From positions 992,001-1,056,000 of the forward strand of contig NZ_CP082787.1 in assembly GCF_021462285.1 (NCBI RefSeq): a DNA stretch of 64,000 nucleotides. Direction: 5' to 3'. Below the pieces are notes generated by a model. The model made no database searches. It was given only the letters and a program-made list of their open reading frames with translations, and was not told the origin of the DNA. Each line of letters opens with the position of its first letter. The first letter of the stretch is position 1. This DNA comes from Serratia entomophila (GTDB lineage Bacteria > Pseudomonadota > Gammaproteobacteria > Enterobacterales > Enterobacteriaceae). Positions 19,591 to 27,172 of the stretch are shown piece by piece. The position numbers and the translations under genes are program-made.

Positions 19591-19800
19591 TCAGATCCTT
19601 ATCTGGTTGTTGTAGCGCTCGTGGGACATAACCTCCCATGAGTTGCCGTTGTCTTTTGACAGCAATCGCCAGCAGCGGGCCACAGGCAGCGTTAAATGCT
19701 TGTGTTGGTATGTCCGGTTGGGTTTCTTTTTGCCCTCCCTGTAGGCGCATAGAACCCCCTCAGCTTTGATGCTGATTCGTTGCGGAATTCGTGGTTTCAT
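19591..19800 (-). CDS. Small ParE-like phage protein
   Basis: A 69-aa protein from the ATG at 19800: MKPRIPQRISIKAEGVLCAY, ending WEVMSHERYNNQIRI. The pattern (short basic start, CWRLLSKDNGNSWEVMSHERY) recalls the ParE-like domain found in many enterobacterial prophages. No antitoxin partner is evident next to it, and activity as a toxin is not implied. The frame extends upstream to 19872 without support. Confidence 0.6.
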   Translation of the reverse strand: MKPRIPQRISIKAEGVLCAYREGKKKPNRTYQHKHLTLPVARCWRLLSKDNGNSWEVMSHERYNNQIRI

Positions 19801-19813
19801 TTTTACCGGTGGG

Positions 19814-20032
19814 TTATTTGGTGATTGGCGCCCAGCATGCGGATCTGATGCCAGGGCGGCGGACTTTCTCAACGGCGTTTTCTTTTTCCAGCTTAATCAA
19901 GCGCTGGCGGATGGCTTTACCGGTCATACCGTTGTAGCCGGCACAGCGGAGAAGACTTGCGACAGAATCCGGCGCTGAACCGGCAATGCTGAGACGCGAG
20001 ATGATTTCGTTATCGTCGGGTATCGTGATCAT
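19814..20032 (-). CDS. Hypothetical phage protein with winged-helix look
   Basis: A 72-aa protein started at the ATG at 20032 with GGAGGGTGGGA upstream. The sequence MITIPDDNEIISRLSIAGSA...GMTGKAIRQRLIKLEKENAV...GIRSACWAPI resembles a small winged-helix DNA-binding protein. It overlaps the end of the previous gene by 23 bases. Function unknown. Confidence 0.65.
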   Translation of the reverse strand: MITIPDDNEIISRLSIAGSAPDSVASLLRCAGYNGMTGKAIRQRLIKLEKENAVEKVRRPGIRSACWAPITK

Positions 20033-20753
20033 TCCCACCCTCCGGCGCTGCTGCCATGACCTCGCCGCAGTGTACGCCGCAGTGATCAAAATGCTGATGG
20101 GTTGTGTGTCCGCAGGCGGCGCACTTAACCCAGGCGTGATCGGCGGGTTTGTTCTGCTCCGGCGCTGCTGCCAGCATTACACGGTACGCGGTGCGTATGG
20201 ATAAAGCTCCCGATGCTAACGCTGCATTTATCATTTCTGCTGTCGGCTCAACTGGAACCAGCTTCCAGCCTTCAGGCAACGTGTAACCGCTACTTACAGG
20301 TTGAGCCAGCATTGCGGCGCGGCAGGAGTTAAAGCCTTTCACCCACTGCACATAATTGCTCTTCTTGACTTTGTACTTGCTCATCGCGATGCCGCCGGTC
20401 ATTTCCTCCGGCACTGCTGGCGCTGGCGGGGCGGTGAACAGCTTTACGTTCACATAACCATGCTTAGTGATTGCGTCGCTGCAATCGCTCTGTGGTGTTG
20501 CCTTTAACCAGCTACCAAACTCATCCCGCTCAGCATGATAAAGCCCATAACCTGCAAACTTACCCGTTAGCACAGGCATCGCCTCCCGGTTAGCCAGCAG
20601 TAGCCACATTTCAACTTCTTGGGCATTGGCAGTAACACATACACCGGTATTCCATTCCTTAACCCAAACCCCTGCGCGCTGCTCAATGAAGAAATCCAGT
20701 CCCAGCGATTCTGCGCGCACTCTTAGCTGCTCTGTCGTTAGTGTCTGTGTCAT
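20010..20753 (-). CDS. Mosaic phage accessory protein (247 aa)
   Basis: Unrecognised protein built from modules common in enterobacterial phage early regions. The N-terminus MTQTLTTEQLRVRAESLGLD is shared with the gene at 20866. A linker (LFTAPPAPAVPEEM) and GYTLPEGWKLVPVEPTAEM follow. A C-terminal Cys/His cluster (CAACGHTTHQHFDHCGVHCG) could bind zinc. It lies in the leftward operon. Confidence 0.7.
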   Translation of the reverse strand: MTQTLTTEQLRVRAESLGLDFFIEQRAGVWVKEWNTGVCVTANAQEVEMWLLLANREAMPVLTGKFAGYGLYHAERDEFGSWLKATPQSDCSDAITKHGYVNVKLFTAPPAPAVPEEMTGGIAMSKYKVKKSNYVQWVKGFNSCRAAMLAQPVSSGYTLPEGWKLVPVEPTAEMINAALASGALSIRTAYRVMLAAAPEQNKPADHAWVKCAACGHTTHQHFDHCGVHCGEVMAAAPEGGNDHDTRR

Positions 20754-20756
20754 GGC

Positions 20757-20876
20757 TCATTGCCCCCTGAGCATGGTGATAATTGCATCCAGCGCCGCTT
20801 CCCTTTCGCGTTGGCGCTGTGCGCGCTTCCGGTCGCGCGCGTCTGCCCGGCGCTGCTCATCTGATTTAGTCGTCAT
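20757..20876 (-). CDS. Small basic coiled phage protein (39 aa)
   Basis: The ATG at 20876 gives MTTKSDEQRRADARDRKRAQ and continues as an Arg-rich helix to LDAIITMLRGQ. It starts inside the last codons of the upstream gene (11-base overlap), and a Gly-rich SD-like GGGG lies 7 bases away. Similar short Arg/Glu helices occur in phage early operons. No function known. Confidence 0.5.
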   Translation of the reverse strand: MTTKSDEQRRADARDRKRAQRQREREAALDAIITMLRGQ

Positions 20877-21225
20877 GGCCATCCCCGCCAAAGTCCGCGC
20901 GCTTAAGCATCTCAGCGCGATAGTCTTCAAGGATGTCATATTCCGGCACTGCTGGCGCTGGCGGCGTGGCATAGAGCGGGACATAAACGTCAGCATCATC
21001 GGCCGCATTCGGTTGCTGCTCCAATGTCATGCATACACCTGAGAATTTGTTCATGTAGGCCACCGGCTGCGCCTCTCGGTTAGTCGCCAATTCCTCAAAT
21101 GCGGCGGCGTCGCTCATTAGCCTGTTGGCCTTGCCTGCGTGGCCTATGTCCCGCCATTGCCCAGCTTTAGCTCGTAAATGTGCCGCGCGCGCTCTCAACT
21201 GCTCAGTCGTTAGTGTCTGTGTCAT
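20866..21225 (-). CDS. Phage accessory protein sharing an N-terminus with its neighbour
   Basis: A 119-aa protein: MTQTLTTEQLRARAAHLRAK, then AFEELATNREAQPVAYMNKF and a PPAPAVPEYD linker. The first twelve residues and the linker are nearly the same as in the gene at 20010, also at DNA level, while the middle parts differ. This points to recombination between short shared segments. Function unknown. Confidence 0.7.
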   Translation of the reverse strand: MTQTLTTEQLRARAAHLRAKAGQWRDIGHAGKANRLMSDAAAFEELATNREAQPVAYMNKFSGVCMTLEQQPNAADDADVYVPLYATPPAPAVPEYDILEDYRAEMLKRADFGGDGHDD

Positions 21226-21234
21226 GCATCCCCC

Positions 21235-21495
21235 TTAACCTGCTGTTGAGTGAACTTGGTTAGGAAAATCGAGCTTGTAGCCAGCAAAATCAGCACCGAC
21301 TTTTGACGCCGCCATGCAAAATTCACCGCCGTTTTCTTCCTGTTCGTCTTCAATTTCCTGCAAACGTGAAGCATCGATAACCCCGAGGTACGGATCGCCA
21401 ATGGTGTAGAACCCCAGGCGTTTCGACGGGCAGCGATTCAGCACCTCCTGCAACTCGTCCAGCCATTTCTTTTCTGCTTTGGTTAGCTTTGCCAT
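21235..21495 (-). CDS. Hypothetical phage protein (86 aa)
   Basis: The start at the ATG at 21495 (MAKLTKAEKKWLDELQEVLN) is preferred over one three codons upstream because GAGGGGG then sits at a normal distance. The rest has an acidic patch (EIEDEQEENGGEF). It is a type of small acidic protein often found in lambdoid early regions, with no known activity. Confidence 0.65.
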   Translation of the reverse strand: MAKLTKAEKKWLDELQEVLNRCPSKRLGFYTIGDPYLGVIDASRLQEIEDEQEENGGEFCMAASKVGADFAGYKLDFPNQVHSTAG

Positions 21496-21496
21496 C

Positions 21497-21913
21497 CTAC
21501 TCATCCCCCTCTACGGTGAAAGTAACGCCAGCATCACTTAGCGCGCTCAATACCGCACGATAGCCTATGGACTCGTAGCCATAATCGTTGACGTCAGGCT
21601 CGGGCAACCGCACCGGCGTAGCCAGCTTCTGCTCTGCTACCTCAGCTCGCTCGGTCAGATTCATTGCTTTGGCGCACATCACATCAACTCTGGCGTTTGC
21701 CGCATCAATTTCACTATCCTTCGCTTCCAGCTCTGCCAGCAGGGCGGATACGTACTCTTGCGAGTAGACCCCTTCTTGAGATTCTGGAATACCCACAGTT
21801 GATTTCCACACTGTCATTTGCCCGTGGATCATTCGCCCAGACTTCATCAGGTCGATGTCAGATTTAAAAGAAACACCGATCGGCTTGCTCAGTTCGCTCA
21901 GCTTTTTGTCCAT
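21497..21913 (-). CDS. Ea22-like phage protein
   Basis: A 138-aa protein whose middle (VSALLAELEAKDSEIDAANA...AEVAEQKLATPVRLPEPD) is the recurring Ead/Ea22-type coiled helix and linker of lambdoid early genes. The N-terminal 45 residues are distinct. Ea22 is a non-essential lambda early protein. Its biochemical role is unknown. Confidence 0.65.
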   Translation of the reverse strand: MDKKLSELSKPIGVSFKSDIDLMKSGRMIHGQMTVWKSTVGIPESQEGVYSQEYVSALLAELEAKDSEIDAANARVDVMCAKAMNLTERAEVAEQKLATPVRLPEPDVNDYGYESIGYRAVLSALSDAGVTFTVEGDE

Positions 21914-21919
21914 GTGAAA

Positions 21920-22093
21920 TTACCCCTTTTGAACGCATGCAGTTTTGAAGTAATATTTGACGTCAGCAAGTCGTCCGACTTCATTGGCAGCCATGACGCA
22001 TGCCCCTTGAGAGTTAAATTCTTGAAATCCAACCGCAGGCGACGTTCCGTTATATCCACCCATCGCCACGACAATCAAAATCCAAGTGCTCAT
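21920..22093 (-). CDS. 57-aa phage protein with hydrophobic N-terminus
   Basis: A short gene: MSTWILIVVAMGGYNGTSPA...GFQEFNSQGACVMAANEV...YYFKTACVQKG. The ATG overlaps the TGA of the next upstream gene (ATGA) and AGGAG lies 9 bases before it, so the call is good despite the size. The N-terminus looks like a signal or anchor, and two Cys could pair outside the cytoplasm. The 59-aa gene at 24837 has the same design. Function unknown. Confidence 0.7.
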   Translation of the reverse strand: MSTWILIVVAMGGYNGTSPAVGFQEFNSQGACVMAANEVGRLADVKYYFKTACVQKG

Positions 22094-22281
22094 AATGCTT
22101 TCTCCTGGGCTTCATTCCATTCAACAAGTCCGACTTCATGGCCGCAGTGGTCGCACTGAAAACCATCACTATTGCCGCTCATGTCTGAATCAGACTCGTG
22201 CAGCGTCATTGTTTTGAAGTGACACTTTGGCCAATTCGGATCGATGTGAGGGGATGCTTCGTTGCTCTTGCGCTTAGCCAT
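22090..22281 (-). CDS. Small putative zinc-binding phage protein
   Basis: A 63-aa protein from the ATG at 22281 (AGGAGACCCAGC before it). Cys at KCHF and CDHCGHEVG suggest one zinc-binding site of the zinc-ribbon kind. It is coupled to the following 57-aa gene by ATGA. The longer frame to 22296 has no ribosome-binding site. Confidence 0.65.
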   Translation of the reverse strand: MAKRKSNEASPHIDPNWPKCHFKTMTLHESDSDMSGNSDGFQCDHCGHEVGLVEWNEAQEKAL

Positions 22282-22292
22282 GCTGGGTCTCC

Positions 22293-22487
22293 TCAAGAAT
22301 CGCCATAGCGAATATTTTTCTGGTCGTGGTGGACTTCGGTTACCAACTGCTTGAAAACCTCTTCTGCTTCTTTCTTTTCAAGGCCGAATTGACGCACCAT
22401 AAACTCAATAATTTCTGGATGGCTTTTCTTGAAAATTATTTGGTGCTTGATGATTTTTAAATCGTCACTGCATAGTTTTTCGTTCAT
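22293..22487 (-). CDS. Hypothetical phage protein (64 aa)
   Basis: MNEKLCSDDLKIIKHQIIFK followed by a helical, charged sequence (PEIIEFMVRQFGLEKKEAEE). It overlaps the end of the PAPS-reductase-like gene by four bases. Not recognised. It is probably a small helical protein of the early operon. Confidence 0.65.
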   Translation of the reverse strand: MNEKLCSDDLKIIKHQIIFKKSHPEIIEFMVRQFGLEKKEAEEVFKQLVTEVHHDQKNIRYGDS

Positions 22488-23395
22488 GCCACATCCTCTT
22501 TTTCAAATTCGTTTTCATCAGCGTTCTGAAACGGCTCACACGATGAAGTGCAGCCGTCGCCGTCGTCAGGGTTGGTTTTAGTCAGATAGATAAGCCGTTG
22601 CCGGTCTTCAAGCTGTGCATCGGCCATAAGCTGATCGGTATCGCGCTTACGCCGCCACCATGTGTGTCCGCTGACGGCCTTCACCATGCCGAACTTCTGC
22701 TCCATCTCCCGATTCCATGCGAACCACTCCGGATGTTCATGGGCGATCAGGTACAGCTTTGCATCGCTCTTCTTGAAGCAAGTAAGGCAGTTTCCATGGT
22801 GGGGTGGGATGTTCAGCTTGAACGGCATGGCGTCCCAGAAGTCGTTCACGTCCTGCTTGTCGAATCCGCCCCAGTGGCAGAGCGGATAAACAAGGTTGTA
22901 GCGTTTCGTTGATGCCTTATCCATATCGGCCCGCTGAGGCTCATCAGCACGCATACCGATCGCCGTCTTTGCAGACCAGCCGCGGCGAGCCAGGCCAACT
23001 TCACGCATCCATGACCTGATCGTCTGGGTTTTCAGATAATCGCTGCACTTCTGCCGAGACACATTGGGGATACCTTCGACGCTGATCAACTGCTCGAATG
23101 GTTCGCCGTTCCGCGCTGCGGTTTCGAATGTCACGGTATTATGCCTAACGCCTTTGCCGTGCTCACTAGTAACCACAGCTTCCAGCCAACGTAGATTAAG
23201 CTTGAAATGCCTATCGCAAGCATCAACAAAAGAAAGAGTCTCGTCATGTTCGCGTCCTGTATTGGCAAAGACAAAATGGAATTCATAGTCATCGGCATAG
23301 TTCTGCAGCAGGAAGTCGCACATGAACGCCGACGACTGGCCGCCGGAGAAGCTGACGACCATCGGCTCTTTTGGCTTCAGTTCATTTGCTGGCAT
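22484..23395 (-). CDS. Phage PAPS-reductase-like (adenine nucleotide alpha hydrolase) protein
   Basis: A 303-aa protein of the PAPS reductase / PP-loop family. The nucleotide-binding loop SGGQSS is at residues 17-22. Cys-rich motifs follow (QKCSDYLKTQ and GNCLTCFKKSD), which could hold a metal or Fe-S cluster. PP-loop proteins activate substrates with ATP, and phage relatives have no proven role. The ATG at 23395 follows GGAGGTGCGTG and overlaps the previous gene by 14 bases. The extension to 23503 is rejected. Confidence 0.85.
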   Translation of the reverse strand: MPANELKPKEPMVVSFSGGQSSAFMCDFLLQNYADDYEFHFVFANTGREHDETLSFVDACDRHFKLNLRWLEAVVTSEHGKGVRHNTVTFETAARNGEPFEQLISVEGIPNVSRQKCSDYLKTQTIRSWMREVGLARRGWSAKTAIGMRADEPQRADMDKASTKRYNLVYPLCHWGGFDKQDVNDFWDAMPFKLNIPPHHGNCLTCFKKSDAKLYLIAHEHPEWFAWNREMEQKFGMVKAVSGHTWWRRKRDTDQLMADAQLEDRQRLIYLTKTNPDDGDGCTSSCEPFQNADENEFEKEDVA

Positions 23396-23576
23396 CACGC
23401 ACCTCCACCCTGTCCATGAATACCGCGCGCGATGGCGACCAGTCGCAATATGTGTCAGTTTCAACGTGGCCGAAAATTGCCTTGCACCGGCGAATATGCG
23501 CACAGTCTCCGCACGTCTTGCCAGAAGGGAGTTTCATCTTGTTCGGATCGGTTGGGTCAAAGTTGAGCTCTTTCAT
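23382..23576 (-). CDS. Small Cys-rich phage protein
   Basis: A 64-aa protein with the pattern C-x2-C-x6-C...C (GKTCGDCAHIRRCKAIFGHV...TYCDW), as in small zinc- or cluster-binding phage proteins. It is coupled on both sides: ATGA with the hexapeptide-repeat gene before it and a 14-base overlap with the PP-loop gene after it. Co-occurrence with the PP-loop gene suggests a shared job, but this is inference. Confidence 0.7.
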   Translation of the reverse strand: MKELNFDPTDPNKMKLPSGKTCGDCAHIRRCKAIFGHVETDTYCDWSPSRAVFMDRVEVRDASK

Positions 23577-24418
23577 TTGGCCTCCGTCTCTACATCCGCC
23601 AATCGCATTTTAATGACGGGAATCAGAGCACGATAAATTTGACCATCAACGCTATCGCTATGACGCTCATTAACCGCAGATTCAAATTCATCGATCGTGC
23701 CGGAGAAACAACCGCGGCAAACCACAATGGAGTTGTCGCGCTGTCTGAATGCGGTAAGCATTCCGTTTTCAGAGCCGATTGGGCCGATAGTAATAAAGTG
23801 CGCATCGCCGGACACCCACGCATCGCCGGACACCCACGCATTGCCGTACACCCGCGCATTGCCGGACACCCGCGCATCGCCGTACACCCACGCATCGCCG
23901 GACACCCACGCATTGCCGGACACCCGCGCATTGCCGTACACCCACGCATCGCCGGACACCCACGCATTGCCGGACACCCACGCATTGCCGTACACCCGCG
24001 CATTGCCGGACACCCGCGCACCGCCGTACACCCACGCATTGCCGGACACCCGCGCATTGCCGTACACCCGCGCATCGCCGTACACCCGCGCATTGCCGGA
24101 CACCCGCGCATCGCCGTACACCCACGCATTGCCGGACACCCGCGCATTGCCGTACACCCACGCATCGCCGGACACCCACGCATTGCCGGACACCCGCGCA
24201 TTGCCGTACACCCGCGCATCGCCGTACACCCGCGCATTGCCGGACACCCACGCATTGCCGGACTGATCCAGAGACTCCTCCTTTTCTATCCAGCCGCCCA
24301 AATCACCTTTCTCTACATCACCAAAAGAAATGAGAGCGCGAATGCGGAATAATTTTTTACCGAAAAACTCTTTTGTCATTTCGGCTACAAGTTCAAATTT
24401 TTTCATTTTATTTTCCAT
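23573..24418 (-). CDS. Hexapeptide-repeat (left-handed beta-helix-like) phage protein
   Basis: A 281-aa protein. The N-terminal domain (residues 1-50: FELVAEMTKEFFGKKLFRIR...GDLGGWIEKEESL) leads into about 26 six-residue repeats of the form G-[ND]-A-[RW]-V-[YS], expected to fold as a left-handed beta helix. After the repeats comes GSENGMLTAFRQRDNSIVVC-RGCFSGTIDEF and a helical end. The start is at the TAATG junction with the upstream gene. No transferase catalytic His is visible, so enzyme activity is unlikely. Confidence 0.85.
   Translation of the reverse strand: MENKMKKFELVAEMTKEFFGKKLFRIRALISFGDVEKGDLGGWIEKEESLDQSGNAWVSGNARVYGDARVYGNARVSGNAWVSGDAWVYGNARVSGNAWVYGDARVSGNARVYGDARVYGNARVSGNAWVYGGARVSGNARVYGNAWVSGNAWVSGDAWVYGNARVSGNAWVSGDAWVYGDARVSGNARVYGNAWVSGDAWVSGDAHFITIGPIGSENGMLTAFRQRDNSIVVCRGCFSGTIDEFESAVNERHSDSVDGQIYRALIPVIKMRLADVETEAK
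23801..24262. repeat. 18-bp tandem repeat array (about 26 copies)
   Basis: Units of the form CGCAT[C/T]GCCG[G/T]ACACCC[A/G] follow each other without gaps, the first at 23801 and the last beginning at 24251. The period is 18, a multiple of three, so unit gain or loss keeps the coding frame. All reading frames through the array are free of stops. Confidence 0.95.
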
Positions 24419-24840
24419 TATTTGGCCTCACGCAGCTCAGTGGTGATATAGCAGCGAGCCATCATCTCTGCTGCGCTCATGCAGCTTTTAGTCCGACTGT
24501 CTGATGTGTCGATGGCGCGTTGATGCATCACATCAGCGAAACGCTCAATTGTCCGTAACTCTATAGCGGCAAGTGCTGCGGAGGTGGCTGGGGTTTCGAG
24601 TTCACGAACGGCCTCATTGACCAGTGCTGATATCGGGTTAGGGTACGTGTTGCGGTTACCAGTGGATTCCATTAGCCCGCGATGCAGCGCCGGGCTGTGA
24701 TATCCGGCGGAGAACACGTCATTGCAGGTTTCCAGTGCATTCTTTGCAAGAGTCTCGCGCGACAGCTTCAACGCCGCATTCTCGACAGTCAGCGCATCGC
24801 GCTCAGCCTTCAGGGCTTCATAGGTCAATACTTCTGTCAT
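24418..24840 (-). CDS. Ead/Ea22-like phage protein (140 aa)
   Basis: The N-terminal helix MTEVLTYEALKAERDALTVE is typical of lambdoid Ead-type proteins. The rest includes ETCNDVFSAGYHSPALHRGL and a C-terminal helix with SCMSAAEMMARC. ATGA overlap with the next upstream gene. Function unknown. Confidence 0.7.
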   Translation of the reverse strand: MTEVLTYEALKAERDALTVENAALKLSRETLAKNALETCNDVFSAGYHSPALHRGLMESTGNRNTYPNPISALVNEAVRELETPATSAALAAIELRTIERFADVMHQRAIDTSDSRTKSCMSAAEMMARCYITTELREAK

Positions 24841-25016
24841 AGGTCATCCTTAGCCCGCACCACAGCATCAACTGGCAGGCATTCGTAAGAAGAGGGGAGT
24901 TTTTGCGCGGCGATGTCAGCAGTGCAGTTCTGGTAATCCGGGTAGATGTAGCCAGCAGATTGATAGCTGCAGATATCCGCGCCGGTAGTGCAGATGAGAA
25001 GAAATAGTCCGAACAT
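24837..25016 (-). CDS. 59-aa phage protein with hydrophobic N-terminus
   Basis: MFGLFLLICTTGADICSYQS...YIYPDYQNCTADIAAQKLPS...YECLPVDAVVRAKDDL. The TGA overlaps the next ATG (ATGA), which supports translation. A hydrophobic start and four Cys suggest an exported, disulfide-bonded small protein. It resembles the 57-aa protein at 21920 in plan. No function known. Confidence 0.65.
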   Translation of the reverse strand: MFGLFLLICTTGADICSYQSAGYIYPDYQNCTADIAAQKLPSSYECLPVDAVVRAKDDL

Positions 25017-25024
25017 GATGCTTC

Positions 25025-25357
25025 CTATTCAGTTTCGCTAAAGCGCCATTTCTGATGCCTTTCAAGCGACATGCCGAGCGCCTTGGCCTTCTGGTCAGCT
25101 TTCCAAAAATCAGGGATTCTCTGGCCGTCTGGGAACTCCCAGCAGCTTCCGACGATGCGAACTACCGATATGGTTTTGGTGTTTTTATCCATCTTCGTTT
25201 TCTCACTGGCAGGTCGAAGTTCAGGCAATAAAAAAGCCGCGTTTTTAGCGGCTGTCCTGGTCATCATCTTGTTGGAGCGTTCGTGAGTTTCTCCGCGCTT
25301 TAGGCTGTCAAAAGCCGCAAGGCATCCCGCGACTATTTCCGCGTATTGTTCTTTCAT
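25025..25357 (-). CDS. Hypothetical phage protein (110 aa), hairpin inside the gene
   Basis: The ATG at 25357 has AGGTAACCACTC upstream, and the protein begins MKEQYAEIVAGCLAAFDSLK. A terminator-like hairpin lies within codons for RTAAKNAAFLL (25230-25253). The conserved-looking part is the end: MDKNTKTISVVRIVGSCWEF...KALGMSLERHQKWRFSETE, which could start independently at the ATG at 25192 (55 aa). Either the gene was fused across a terminator or the short form is the real one. Confidence 0.55.
   Translation of the reverse strand: MKEQYAEIVAGCLAAFDSLKRGETHERSNKMMTRTAAKNAAFLLPELRPASEKTKMDKNTKTISVVRIVGSCWEFPDGQRIPDFWKADQKAKALGMSLERHQKWRFSETE
25230..25253 (-). terminator. Intrinsic terminator-like hairpin in the leftward operon
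   Basis: On the minus strand AGCCGC (25253-25248) and GCGGCT (25240-25235) form a stem with a TAAAAAC loop and a following T-run (25235-25230, then ATT). It would stop early transcription unless antiterminated. Confidence 0.7.
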
Positions 25358-25384
25358 GAGTGGTTACCTGCGGCTTTGAGTTAC

Positions 25385-25834
25385 CTAGAAGGGAATATCG
25401 TCGTCGAATTCCATAGAGTGTTCGCTATCCTGCTTATGCTGTTGTGTCTGGCTATTTTGTTGCTTTGGTTGGCTATCTCGTTCGCGCTTTCCTCCTATCA
25501 TTTGCATCGTGCCTCCAACGCCAACCAGAACCTCTGTAGAGTACCTCTCGACTCCTGACTGATCTGTCCATTTGCGAGTGCGCAACTTTCCTTCCAAATA
25601 AACCTCAGAGCCTTTCCGCAGGTACTCGCCGGCAATCTCTGCCAGCTTCCCACTCAGTACGATACGATGCCATTCTGTATGCTCTTTCTGCTCTCCTGTT
25701 TGCTTATCTCGCCATTGCTCTGATGTGGCAACTGTAAGGTTGGCAAACGCAGCGCCAGAAGGCGCATAGCGCACTTCCGGATCCTGACCTAATCGACCTA
25801 CGATGATTGCCTTATTAACGCCTTTGCTGCTCAT
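25385..25834 (-). CDS. ssb: Phage single-stranded DNA-binding protein
   Basis: A 149-aa SSB. An OB-fold N-terminus ([20 protein letters not shown]...[14 protein letters not shown]) is followed by a Gln/Ser-rich linker and the acidic tip EFDDDIPF that recruits partner proteins. It overlaps the upstream ATPase gene by four bases. Together they form a recombination pair. Confidence 0.95.
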   Translation of the reverse strand: MSSKGVNKAIIVGRLGQDPEVRYAPSGAAFANLTVATSEQWRDKQTGEQKEHTEWHRIVLSGKLAEIAGEYLRKGSEVYLEGKLRTRKWTDQSGVERYSTEVLVGVGGTMQMIGGKRERDSQPKQQNSQTQQHKQDSEHSMEFDDDIPF

Positions 25835-26691
25835 GCTGTTTGCTCCAGTTCTGCTTTTCTTAATTGGTAAACGTGTTTCGCTTTATCGTGCTCCGGGTGG
25901 CCCAGGAGGCGTCGATCTGCGCTTTTCCAGTATCTCTCCAGCGCGCCAAGGTCGGCTTCAGCTATTGCTGAAGTAAAGCCGTTCAAAATCTCTTCGCTAG
26001 GGTTAATTCCGGATTCCAGCCAGTCGAGAAGCATTTTTCCGGTCGATTCGCTGATAACCAGCGGGTCTGAATTGGAGAACAGCTTTGTACGGTCTTTACT
26101 TGCGATCGCATGATGCGTTTCATGGGCAATATCCAGCACGGTGGTGAACTCATATTCAACGCCGTCACGCTGCTCAGACTTCATGCCAAGTTTCGCGACC
26201 TTCTTACGGCCGTTCTCTTCTACCTGTGCCGTTTCAGTCTTACTGCGCATGGTTGCAATGATGTGCATAGGCGAACGTAAAATTGCGTCGAGGAACAAGC
26301 GGTGGCGAGGGTTGATTTCACTCCATGCAGACCAGCTGTTGCCGCGGTATTTTGCCTTTGCGATGGTATCGACCAGTTCCAGGCACCCGCCGACACCGCC
26401 CCATTCGTGGGTGATACTATCGATGATCAACGTCTCATACCCGGCATCCTCGGCTGCCTGGATAGCCTCAATGAAGCGCTCAGGTGAAAAGGGTGGCTCC
26501 AGCTCCAAAACGTCAAACTCTGCGATGTCAGAATAGAGCGAGGCGCTACCCTTTTCGGTATCAATAACAGCTATCTTGCCGCCGATCCCCTTTGCAATTA
26601 GGAGAGCGCTGTATGTTTTTCCTGAACCGCTCGGCCCGGTAAGTGCCAGCCGTAGCTTGGCTTTCTTTCTCATGGCTTTTTCAAATTTCAT
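25831..26691 (-). CDS. Sak4-like RecA-fold phage recombinase (AAA_24 family)
   Basis: A 286-aa ATPase with P-loop GPSGSGKT at residues 19-26, an acidic strand IIDSITHEW (Walker B position) and motif [11 protein letters not shown]. The family includes Sak4 of lambdoid phages such as HK620, described as an SSB-dependent annealase. The adjacent ssb gene fits that exactly. It probably repairs and recombines phage DNA in place of lambda Red beta. A helical C-terminus from about residue 230 is extra. Confidence 0.8.
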   Translation of the reverse strand: MKFEKAMRKKAKLRLALTGPSGSGKTYSALLIAKGIGGKIAVIDTEKGSASLYSDIAEFDVLELEPPFSPERFIEAIQAAEDAGYETLIIDSITHEWGGVGGCLELVDTIAKAKYRGNSWSAWSEINPRHRLFLDAILRSPMHIIATMRSKTETAQVEENGRKKVAKLGMKSEQRDGVEYEFTTVLDIAHETHHAIASKDRTKLFSNSDPLVISESTGKMLLDWLESGINPSEEILNGFTSAIAEADLGALERYWKSADRRLLGHPEHDKAKHVYQLRKAELEQTA

Positions 26692-26700
26692 AATTGCCTC

Positions 26701-26868
26701 TTAGCTAAAGTTTCCTGCAAATTCATCCCAAGTAACGGATGGGCTTTGACGATCCGAACCGTTCCAGCGAGTGTCTGTCTGCGCCTGTGATTCGGTAAGC
26801 TGCCTCTCCAGTTCTGACGTCATGTGAGAGATAAATTTCTCATCGCTCTCAAGTACTACGCTGCTCAT
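26701..26868 (-). CDS. 55-aa protein upstream of the Sak4-like gene
   Basis: MSSVVLESDEKFISHMTSEL...RQLTESQAQTDTRWNGSDRQ...VTWDEFAGNFS. It is ATGA-coupled to the upstream gene, with AAGGCGG before the start. It is acidic and amphipathic, ending ten bases before the recombinase start. An accessory role in recombination is possible from position only. Not recognised. Confidence 0.65.
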   Translation of the reverse strand: MSSVVLESDEKFISHMTSELERQLTESQAQTDTRWNGSDRQSPSVTWDEFAGNFS

Positions 26869-27065
26869 GCGACCGCCTTATTTTCTGTTACCGTATATCC
26901 ATTCTCTGCAAGCCACTCGAACACAGCTTTGATATCGAGCTGAGGCATGATCTTCTTCTCATCGACATGCCCGAACAAAGCGACGCCGTCCGCCTCAATG
27001 CGAACCTCACCCTGTCGCTGGCCAGCTTTGGCGTGATACTCGGTGCATACGAACGTCATTTTCAT
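26865..27065 (-). CDS. Hypothetical phage protein (66 aa)
   Basis: MKMTFVCTEYHAKAGQRQGE, then VRIEADGVALFGHVDEKKIM and a helical end. The first Met is favoured because it has GGGGG five bases upstream and an ATGA overlap with the 36-aa gene before it. Unknown function. Early-operon location. Confidence 0.7.
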   Translation of the reverse strand: MKMTFVCTEYHAKAGQRQGEVRIEADGVALFGHVDEKKIMPQLDIKAVFEWLAENGYTVTENKAVA

Positions 27066-27172
27066 TTCATCCCCCGATAGAAAAGGTGGTTAGAAACCTG
27101 GAACAGGTCTTTGTCGCCTAGCCTCACTGACTCGCGGGCTAGCAGGCTGATAACATGCTGCAGCTGTGTCAT
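27062..27172 (-). CDS. 36-aa coupled small protein
   Basis: MTQLQHVISLLARESVRLGD, then KDLFQVSNHLFYRGMK. It begins and ends in ATGA overlaps with its neighbours, and GGGAGG precedes the start, so it is most likely translated. It is short and amphipathic. Lambda carries toxic small proteins such as Kil in the equivalent stretch, but no sequence match is claimed. Confidence 0.6.
   Translation of the reverse strand: MTQLQHVISLLARESVRLGDKDLFQVSNHLFYRGMK

Noticed and set aside
23623..24352. Long open frames on both strands across the 18-bp array
   Set aside because: An 18-bp repeat without stop codons opens every frame. Only the 23573-24418 minus frame has non-repeat domains at both ends and overlaps with coupled neighbours.
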